Assembly: GCA_035532215.1 (NCBI GenBank)
Contig: DATKRK010000200.1
Coordinates: 1-20,243, forward strand
Direction of reading: 5' to 3'
DNA length: 20,243 nucleotides
Source of the DNA: JAICIG01 sp035532215
GTDB taxonomy: Bacteria > Planctomycetota > Planctomycetia > Pirellulales > JAICIG01
The position numbers and the translations under genes are program-made. The notes under the pieces are model-generated. The model searched no databases. It saw nothing but the letters and a program-made list of their open reading frames with translations, and was not told where the DNA came from. Positions 14,340 to 20,243 of this stretch are shown piece by piece; the first letter of the stretch is position 1; every line of letters starts with the position of its first letter.

Positions 14340-15152
14340 TCAGTTGGCCGTTTTTTTGCGTTTCAGTTTGCCATCGCGGCTTCCTCGTTTGCTCGAACTC
14401 TTGTTTTGCGCTTTCGCGTCGTCATCGGCCTCGGCGTCGTCGCGGCCGAAGAACATCACGTGCTGCCAAGGAAGCTCTTCGAATTCATCGACCAGCTTCA
14501 AGCCGTTGGGCGAAAACTCCTTCATGATCTGCTCTTTGCTCATCTTGTGTTCGAGCTTGATCGGCACATCGGGATCTTCCAGCCGGAACTCGACCAGCGC
14601 GATGCGGCCCGTCGGCTTGAGCGCTTTGCGCATGGCGGCGAGCATCTGCTCGGGGTACGAAAACTCGTGGTACACGTCGACCAGCAGGATCAGATCGACT
14701 TCGCCGTCGGGCAGCTTCGGATCGACGACCGTGCTCTGGATCGGCTGGATGTTGGACACCCGCGCGTTCTTGGCGCGCAAGTCGAGCAGGTGCAGCATCT
14801 CGGGCTGAATGTCGACGGCCAGCACGCGGCCGGTCTTGCCGACCAGCTTCGCCATCCGCAACGTGTAAAAGCCGTTGCCGCAGCCCATGTCGCATACGAC
14901 TTGCCCGGCTTGCAGCTTGAGCGCCTTGAGCAGCGTCTGGCAATGTTCTTCTTGCTCGCGGTTGTCGCGTATCAACCAGTTGGCCCCATGGTACGACATC
15001 GTCGGCGCGAACATGCGCTCCTTGTAGTGCGTCGGCGGCGAGATTTTTTGCTTCTCGACCGCCGGCGCCTGGGCCTGGAGCATTCCGGGCGCTGCGAGCG
15101 CGGCCCAAACCATCGAGAAAGCGACCAGGCCAAGCTGCAGTAACTGGCGCAT
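14340..15152 (-). CDS. Class I SAM-dependent methyltransferase with signal peptide
   Basis: A 270-residue protein with a Rossmann methyltransferase core: motif I VCDMGCGNGFYTL (86-98), the acidic residue at the end of strand 2 (VLAVDIQPEM, Asp114), and DLILLVDVYHEFSYPEQML as the motif following strand 4. Residues 1-28 are a good signal peptide (LLQLGLVAFSMVWAALAAPG, cleavage near AQA), which would take it out of the cytosol although its cosubstrate is cytosolic. The C-terminal 30 residues are acidic then Lys/Arg-rich (GKLKRKKTAN). ATG at 15152 is favoured over ATG at 15164 because GGGAG lies five bases upstream of it. Substrate unknown. Probably transcribed independently of the acylase upstream, 122 bases away. 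Confidence 0.82.
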   Translation of the reverse strand: MRQLLQLGLVAFSMVWAALAAPGMLQAQAPAVEKQKISPPTHYKERMFAPTMSYHGANWLIRDNREQEEHCQTLLKALKLQAGQVVCDMGCGNGFYTLRMAKLVGKTGRVLAVDIQPEMLHLLDLRAKNARVSNIQPIQSTVVDPKLPDGEVDLILLVDVYHEFSYPEQMLAAMRKALKPTGRIALVEFRLEDPDVPIKLEHKMSKEQIMKEFSPNGLKLVDEFEELPWQHVMFFGRDDAEADDDAKAQNKSSSKRGSRDGKLKRKKTAN

Positions 15153-15274
15153 GAGTTCTCCCATTCACCCTCGAGGATGCGGCGGTTCCCCTAATTGGGT
15201 TCGATTATAACCGCATCGTCCGGCGAATGCCGGGTTTTCCGAAAACGCCCCCTCCAGCGCTGCCGCCGGGCCTG

Positions 15275-17650
15275 CTACTTGATCGGCTTGTCGCCGGCTC
15301 TCACCGGGCGGGCGAGTCGGGCGACGTCCGGCATTCCGGCCGGCTTTTCGCCGGGCTGGTAGACGCTTTTGGCGCCGGCGATGACGTCGTCCCAGTAGAA
15401 CAGCTCGGGCTTGAGCTTCTGCTGGCTCAGCAGTTGGGCCTGGTCGAAATAGTGCGGCGAGCGAGGATCGCCGCTGGCGCCGAAGTTGACCACCGTCGCC
15501 CCGCGCACTCGCTCGCCGAACTCGAACACGCCCATGTACGTGTAGCCGATCACGCCGTAGTGTTTCGAGACGCTCTTGACGAACGGAATGTGAATCGTCG
15601 GGGTGTAATACTGCGTGAAGACGACGCCCATCGGGCCGTGAGCGCCGGCCGAAGGCAGGCTGGGGACTTTGTCGGAGAAGGGAACGCGCACCAGATCGGC
15701 GACGTTGGGATGGCGCTGAATGCGATACACGTCGCCCCAGGCCACGCGCCAATCGCCGTGCGCGGTCCGCAAAATCGCCGCCGCCTTGACCAGCGCCTTG
15801 AATTGCAACGGCAGATCGCCCGCGAAGCGCTCCTTGAGCGTCTCGCCGGGGTACGTGTTGCCGTAGAGTTGCTCGTACCAGGCCACGCACAACGTGGCCT
15901 GCGTCGAGTCGTGCGTCACGCGGCAGTCCCAATCGAGCAGGTGCTCGATATAGGGCTTCACCTGCGCGGCCAGTTCGGGATCGCATTGCTTGAGCTCCTC
16001 GAACGCCTTCGCATAAGCGGGCAGCTCGGTCAGCGCCCAGTAGAGCGTCGTATCGTAGGCGGCGGTTTGCAATTCGTCGAACGTCAGGCCGTGCATTTCA
16101 CCGAGCAGCTTGCGCGAGAGCTTGGCCCGCCGCTTGTCGTCGTGCTTGTCCTCGACCATGTAGGGCGGAAAGGCGTTGATGTCGGGGTTTTCGTCGTCGG
16201 TCGTCGTGAACGGCGACGAATTGCAGTTTTGCACGTAGCCGGCCGCGGGGTTCAGCAATTGCGGCAATTCGTCGAGCGTATGGTAGCCCTGCCACTCGGT
16301 GCGCGGGTCGCTGCCGTCGACCGGCTTGCTCCAGTCGAACTGCGGATCGCGCCGCGGAATCGCGCCGTTGTAGAGAAAAAAGACGTTGCCTTCGCAATCG
16401 GCGTAGACGGCGTTCATGATCGGGAAGTTCAAGCTCGCCATGCCCGCCTTGAATTCGTCGAGATTCCGGGCCCGCACCAACTGGTCCATTTGCTCCAGCA
16501 GCAGCGATTCCTCCAAACGGCCGATGCGCACGGCCAATTGATGCTCGTCGTCTTCCTTGGCCACGATCGGGCCGTGGTGCGTCTTGCGGAACGTGTAAAC
16601 CTTTTCTTTGACGTCGCCGTGCGTCTTGACCTTGATTACGTCCTTCCATTCGACGGCCGTGCGGTAGCCGTCTCCGTAGCGATAATTCAGCGGATGCTGG
16701 GGGTCGTCGAACGTCTCTCGCCAAACGTCGGCGACGTCGGGCTCGTTGGTCGTGAAGCTCCAGCCGATGCGCTCGTTGTGCCCCATCGTCGGCAGCGGGC
16801 TGCCGAAGAACGTGGCCCCGGTGAAATTCCAACCCTCGCCGCTACGGAGGTGCGCTTCGTACATCTGCCCGAAGCCGAACCAGGGCTGGTGCGGGTTGGC
16901 GAACAGCATGGCATGGCCCGACTGAGTCCGCTGGGGAGCGATGGCCCAGGCGTTCGAGCCGGTCGCGGCGGCAATGATCGGATTGACTCGCGGCATGTAG
17001 TTGCTGTGCAGCCGCGTATAGCGGTACGTCAGTTCGAGCATCAATTGGCGGCCGCAAGCCAGCACTTGCCAGGGCTCGAATTCGGTGATCAGGCGGGGCT
17101 TGGTTTGCGGATTCGTCGCCAGGTAATAGTTGAGCCCCGCGACATAGGCTTCGCAGAGCGATTGCATGTCGGCGTCGAGCTGGGCGTAATCGGCCTTGCT
17201 CTTGGGCACGATCTCGAAGGCCCGGTTGAGCAGGTCCGAGTTGATGCCTTGCGGGCCGTAAGCTTCGGCATAGCGGCCAAGGCTGAGCAGATACGTGTCT
17301 TCGACTTGCCAGAAGAAATCTTCGGCCTGGGCGTAGGCAAAGGCGAACACGGCCGCTTCGTCGTTGTCGGCATCGATGTGCGGCACGCCGTAACCGTCGC
17401 GATAGATGACGGCTTGGCGAGCCAGTTCGGAAGCGGCGCCGCTGGAGGCGGGTTTTGTCGCAGGCTTGGCAAGCGCTGCACCGCCCGCCGTGGGGCGATC
17501 TGACGTTTCTGCCGCCGCGGTGTTGCCCTCTCCCGCCGAACAGCGCGATGGCGACAAACAGGTGCAAGCAAAACACGACAAGGGCAACGCGGCGAGCCAG
17601 ATCGTCAAGCGTTTCGGCCACGCGGGCGCGGCGATGAGCAAAGCATACAT
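15275..17650 (-). CDS. Penicillin-acylase-family N-terminal nucleophile hydrolase
   Basis: A 791-residue exported amidohydrolase, made as a precursor that cleaves itself into alpha and beta chains. The beta-chain nucleophile should be Ser232 in ATGSNAWAIAP. The alpha chain shows the family pattern AFAYAQAEDFFWQVEDTYLL (103-122), and the beta chain MGHNERIGWSFTTNEPDVAD. The N-terminus is a hydrophobic export signal (LTIWLAALPLSCFAC) followed by a low-complexity Ala/Thr/Pro linker to about residue 75. The ATG at 17650 has AGGAGG ten bases upstream. Length and layout fit the branch with aculeacin A acylase and acyl-homoserine-lactone acylases (PvdQ-like), so N-acyl compounds are likely substrates; which ones is unknown. 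No regulatory gene adjoins it. Confidence 0.88.
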   Translation of the reverse strand: MYALLIAAPAWPKRLTIWLAALPLSCFACTCLSPSRCSAGEGNTAAAETSDRPTAGGAALAKPATKPASSGAASELARQAVIYRDGYGVPHIDADNDEAAVFAFAYAQAEDFFWQVEDTYLLSLGRYAEAYGPQGINSDLLNRAFEIVPKSKADYAQLDADMQSLCEAYVAGLNYYLATNPQTKPRLITEFEPWQVLACGRQLMLELTYRYTRLHSNYMPRVNPIIAAATGSNAWAIAPQRTQSGHAMLFANPHQPWFGFGQMYEAHLRSGEGWNFTGATFFGSPLPTMGHNERIGWSFTTNEPDVADVWRETFDDPQHPLNYRYGDGYRTAVEWKDVIKVKTHGDVKEKVYTFRKTHHGPIVAKEDDEHQLAVRIGRLEESLLLEQMDQLVRARNLDEFKAGMASLNFPIMNAVYADCEGNVFFLYNGAIPRRDPQFDWSKPVDGSDPRTEWQGYHTLDELPQLLNPAAGYVQNCNSSPFTTTDDENPDINAFPPYMVEDKHDDKRRAKLSRKLLGEMHGLTFDELQTAAYDTTLYWALTELPAYAKAFEELKQCDPELAAQVKPYIEHLLDWDCRVTHDSTQATLCVAWYEQLYGNTYPGETLKERFAGDLPLQFKALVKAAAILRTAHGDWRVAWGDVYRIQRHPNVADLVRVPFSDKVPSLPSAGAHGPMGVVFTQYYTPTIHIPFVKSVSKHYGVIGYTYMGVFEFGERVRGATVVNFGASGDPRSPHYFDQAQLLSQQKLKPELFYWDDVIAGAKSVYQPGEKPAGMPDVARLARPVRAGDKPIK

Positions 17651-17845
17651 CGGTTGAGAGCCTCCTGCCCGCCTTGGAGAAGTTCAAGCGCGCGACGGAA
17701 TTCCCCAGGCTGGCGCCGGCCACCGCCTGGCGCCCGGAGAATCGAAACGGCGGATCGTACCTTGCGCCGCCGTTTGCGGGCAAGGTCGAAATCAAGCCGC
17801 CTGGCTGGTCGTAGCCGTATGAACTTCACCAAACGCAATGCTTGC

Positions 17846-17866
17846 AGCTTTCATGCCGCGAAAGCT
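17846..17866 (-). terminator. Hairpin after the WD40 gene
   Basis: Stem AGCTTTC/GAAAGCT (17846-17852 with 17860-17866), 30 bases beyond the stop of the minus-strand WD40 gene. No T-run. The remaining gap to the acylase start (17651-17845) shows no gene. Confidence 0.4.
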
Positions 17867-17896
17867 CTAAGCGACTGCCTGTAACATGCAGCCCGC

Positions 17897-19015
17897 CTAT
17901 TTTGCCGTCTCGCCCGCAGTTGGGGCGGCGGCTGGCGCCGCTGGAGGCGGGGTTTGGGCTGCCGCAGGCGCCGCCGGGAAGACCTCGGCCCAGGCCGTGA
18001 TTGGCTTCCAAAGCTTCAGCGAGTCGCTATGGCTGCCGGTCGCTAGCACCTGCCCGTTGGGGGAGAAGGCCAACGCCCAGAGTGAGCCTTTATATCCTCC
18101 CAGCGTGGCCGTCTCCTGCCGGGTTTCCAGGTTCCAGATCTTCACCGTGCGGTCGTGGCTGGCGGTGGCCAGCGATTTGCCGTCGGGCGTAGGGCGAATG
18201 GCGACGATCCAGTTGTGGTGCCCCGACATGGCGCCGATCTCTTTGCCTTCGGCCGTGTTCCATAGCTTGACCGTGCGATCGTAGCTGCCGGTGGCCAGCG
18301 TCTTTCCGTCGAGCACGAAGGCGACCGACGAGACGACGTCGGTATGGCCTTCGAGTTTTTTGGTCATGGCGCCGTCGGCCGCATTCCAGAGCATCGCGGT
18401 CTTGTCGCCGCTGCCCGTGGCGATGATTTGACCATCGGCCGAAAACGCAACGCTGGTCACGCCGCCCGTGTGTCCTTTGAGCGTGAGCTTTTCGGCCGGC
18501 GGCATCGCCGCCATGTTCCAGAGCTTGACCGTCGTGTCTTCGCTGGCGGTGGCCAGCGTCTGGCCGTCGGGCGAGAAGGCCACGGCGGTGATCCAGTGCT
18601 TGTGCGCCGGCAGCGAGGCGATCTCCTTGGCGCCAGCGACGTCCCACAGCTTGAGCGTGCCGTCGTAGCCGGCGGTGGCCAAGGTCTGGCCGTTGGGCGA
18701 GAAGGCCACGGCCCAGATGATCGTGTTGTGACTGCCGAGCGTGGCTTTCAATTGGCCCGTCGCCGGATCCCAAAGCTTGATTTCGCCCGGCCGGTAGAGC
18801 AGGCTTTGGCCGCCGACGCTGGCCAGCGTGGCGCCGTCGGGCGAAAAGGCCAACGCGGTGACCCAAGTGGTATAAGTCGTCAGCGGCGGCGCCTCGGCCT
18901 TTGCCGTCCCGGCCAGATGGGCAAGCGCCGCCGCGCCGAGCACGGCCGCGGCGCCCAGGCGCCCAAGCAGCGAGCGAGGCGAGCGATGAGGTTTCGAGCA
19001 AAGCGAAGAGAGCAT
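17897..19015 (-). CDS. Exported WD40 seven-bladed beta-propeller protein
   Basis: A 372-residue protein with exactly seven WD40 repeats, enough for one closed propeller. Each carries an AFSPDGxTLAT-like strand and most end KLWD or KLWN (first repeat from TTWVTALAFSPDG, last ending SLKLWK). An N-terminal signal peptide (LLGRLGAAAVLGAAALAHLAG, cleavage near AKA-EA) precedes it, and an Ala/Pro-rich tail of about 32 residues follows. The ATG at 19015 has GGAG seven bases upstream. Such propellers act as protein-binding platforms; no catalytic domain is present, unlike many planctomycete WD40 proteins fused to kinases. Its partner is unknown. It is transcribed divergently from the secreted-protein gene at the right edge. 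Confidence 0.9.
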   Translation of the reverse strand: MLSSLCSKPHRSPRSLLGRLGAAAVLGAAALAHLAGTAKAEAPPLTTYTTWVTALAFSPDGATLASVGGQSLLYRPGEIKLWDPATGQLKATLGSHNTIIWAVAFSPNGQTLATAGYDGTLKLWDVAGAKEIASLPAHKHWITAVAFSPDGQTLATASEDTTVKLWNMAAMPPAEKLTLKGHTGGVTSVAFSADGQIIATGSGDKTAMLWNAADGAMTKKLEGHTDVVSSVAFVLDGKTLATGSYDRTVKLWNTAEGKEIGAMSGHHNWIVAIRPTPDGKSLATASHDRTVKIWNLETRQETATLGGYKGSLWALAFSPNGQVLATGSHSDSLKLWKPITAWAEVFPAAPAAAQTPPPAAPAAAPTAGETAK

Positions 19016-19130
19016 GGCGTTTCTCCGAGGCGATTGATCCAGAAGGATGGCGCGGGGTTCGATGAGCCGTTACGACTTGCCCAGATAGTATATCATTCTG
19101 TCTTATCCGCCGCTCCAAGGAAACGGATCT

Positions 19131-19185
19131 CGTAGGTCAGGCTTTCCAGCATGGCGCCACGTCGGCCTGGAAAGCCCGACCGACG
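19131..19185. repeat. 19-bp inverted repeat with 17-base loop
   Basis: 19131-19149 pairs with 19167-19185 at 17 of 19 positions; the inner 10 bp (GGCTTTCCAG/CTGGAAAGCC) are perfect. It lies between divergent genes. A separate short hairpin CCCGAC/GTCGGG is at 19299-19315. No gene is visible in 19016-19411. Confidence 0.65.
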
Positions 19186-19411
19186 TGTCGTTAGCCGCTC
19201 TTGGGCCAGAACCTCCCCCTCCCCGCGATCGAACGATCCGTGGTCCGTGTATTCGCTAATGAGCTCCCTATCCAGTGAATCGAAATTGGGTCTCATTGCC
19301 CGACGTCTTGTCGGGACATCCTGATTCGCCCCTCGGAGCTTGGAGTCGGTCCAGAAGTCGTCGGGGATATAGGAACTCGCGTGAATTCTCGATTTTTCGT
19401 TGCCGGGACGC

Positions 19412-19440
19412 TTGACAAAACGATTCCGCGGACGGACAAT
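19412..19440 (+). promoter_or_regulatory. Sigma-70-type promoter of the edge gene
   Basis: Perfect -35 box TTGACA (19412-19417), 17-base spacer, -10 box GACAAT (19435-19440). It would start transcription near 19447, about 100 bases before the proposed coding start. Confidence 0.55.
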
Positions 19441-19547
19441 CGCCCGCGTCTGAGGGGGCTCCCCTCGTTGCCTCAGGCATTCGCACGGTTCGCTCCTTTC
19501 CTAGAAAGGGTCGCGTCACGTCGTATGCCCGTCATCTCTCACCGTCG

Positions 19548-20243
19548 TTGCGCAAAGCACGTCGCTCCTTCGAGACACTGGAAACCCGCATCGCGCCGAG
19601 CGATACCCTGCTGGTGCTGGGCGCAGCCATTGCGGCCGCCCGGCCCGAAACCATGTTGATCGCGCCGCCGAAGCCAGCGACGCCCCGGCAGCCGTGGGCG
19701 CCTGAGAAGATGGAAGTCGCGGTCCCGTCGATTCCCTCGACTCTCCCTCCCGAGGCGAACGCGCGAGCGACCGTCGCCCCAGAAGCCGCCGCCCCGCAAG
19801 CTGTCGACGAGTTGTTCCGCGACGAGCTCGATCTCGACTTCTCGATCGAGCTCGGCGACAGCCTTGGCCCGGACGTTCCCGCCCAAGAGCCTGCCGCTCC
19901 CCGCCCTGCCGCGCCACTCAGCCTGGGGATCGGGACTAGCCCGAGCCCGGCCCCAGGCAGTGGCAGCGGTGGCAGCGCAGGCGGGAGTGGCGGCGGCGGC
20001 GGCTCTCATAGCCCGAGCCAGGCATTGACGGGCACGACCGACGTGGTGCATGCGGCCGCGCCGGCGCCAAACACTTCGAGCACTGTTTCGCCGATGGACT
20101 TCGGGCCTGTCGCCAACGATGACTACTATCAGGTAGCCCATGACGATGTTGTCAGCGATAATGTGTTGACCAACGACAGCGGATTCGGCACGGTTTATCT
20201 CGACAGCCTGCCGACCTTGGGGACGGTAAGCATGGACCAGGGC
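19548..20243 (+). CDS. Large secreted protein, 5' part only (LEPR-XLL-like N-terminus, Ig/cadherin-like domain)
   Basis: Open through the right edge, 232 codons visible. The N-terminus reads LRKARRSFETLETRIAPSDT followed by a hydrophobic stretch (LLVLGAAIAAA), matching the arrangement of planctomycete giant secreted proteins with an LEPR-XLL-type export motif. An Ala/Pro-rich, then acidic region follows (residues about 45-130), then a natural Gly/Ser linker (GSGSGGSAGGSGGGGS). From about residue 187, VANDDYYQVAHDDVVSDNVL begins a bacterial Ig/cadherin-like repeat, as in surface adhesins. No ATG exists in frame between the upstream stop (19413) and the motif; TTG at 19548 is the only usual start. 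An ATG at 19525 (MPVISHRR) is one frame off, so a one-base indel is possible. Confidence 0.7.
   Translation, partial: MRKARRSFETLETRIAPSDTLLVLGAAIAAARPETMLIAPPKPATPRQPWAPEKMEVAVPSIPSTLPPEANARATVAPEAAAPQAVDELFRDELDLDFSIELGDSLGPDVPAQEPAAPRPAAPLSLGIGTSPSPAPGSGSGGSAGGSGGGGGSHSPSQALTGTTDVVHAAAPAPNTSSTVSPMDFGPVANDDYYQVAHDDVVSDNVLTNDSGFGTVYLDSLPTLGTVSMDQG

Noticed and set aside
15227..17503. 758-codon plus-strand frame opposite the acylase
   Set aside because: Despite its length it lacks any domain and is a shadow of the penicillin-acylase frame, whose nucleophile and family motifs are clear.
19268..19519. Minus-strand 83-codon frame between the WD40 and edge genes
   Set aside because: It overlaps the predicted promoter and hairpin, has no domain and no ribosome-binding site.

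Overview
The window is GC-rich and dominated by gene families typical of Planctomycetes, most likely a Pirellulales-type genome. The evidence is an ECF sigma factor, a DUF6268-like outer-surface protein, a WD40 propeller with a signal peptide, a large secreted protein opening with an LEPR-XLL-like N-terminal motif, a formylmethanofuran:tetrahydromethanopterin formyltransferase (a C1 enzyme planctomycetes share with methanogens and methylotrophs), and very dense palindromic intergenic repeats. This taxonomic placement is inferred from gene content; no 16S or tRNA gene was seen.

Layout. 1-1877 is an almost complete IS4-family insertion sequence: transposase on the minus strand, 25-bp terminal inverted repeats at 1-25 and 1853-1877, so the window opens at or very near the IS end. 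1878-2603 is gene-free and full of hairpins. 2604-3179 encodes an ECF sigma factor (+), and 3472-4617 a DUF6268-like secreted protein (-). 4672-5227 is a repeat island. 5228-6781 is a tight two-gene operon, a 5-formyltetrahydrofolate cyclo-ligase family protein followed by Ftr, closed by a hairpin. 7160-8554 is a secreted SH3-like/TPR protein. 8738-10877 is a decaying stretch: a sialidase-like gene with a probable frameshift and internal loss, then a membrane protein split by one in-frame TAA. A nested palindrome (10958-11105) separates this from a small XRE regulator whose promoter lies under a 34-bp imperfect palindrome. A pyruvate/indolepyruvate-decarboxylase-type ThDP enzyme (11824-13515, -) and a 66-residue membrane protein (13626-13826, -) follow. 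A second copy of the GC-rich repeat island (13867-14007) abuts a sirtuin C-terminal fragment. The last third holds three exported proteins on the minus strand (SAM methyltransferase, penicillin-acylase-family hydrolase, WD40 protein) and, divergently, the 5' end of a large secreted protein running off the right edge.

The genes do not form one pathway. The only convincing functional unit is the cyclo-ligase/Ftr operon, in which both proteins deal with N5-formyl pterins. The other striking feature is the repeat content: at least seven distinct palindromic families fill nearly every intergenic gap, one of them in two separate clusters with the same forward-forward-reverse-reverse order, and gene remnants sit next to several of them.
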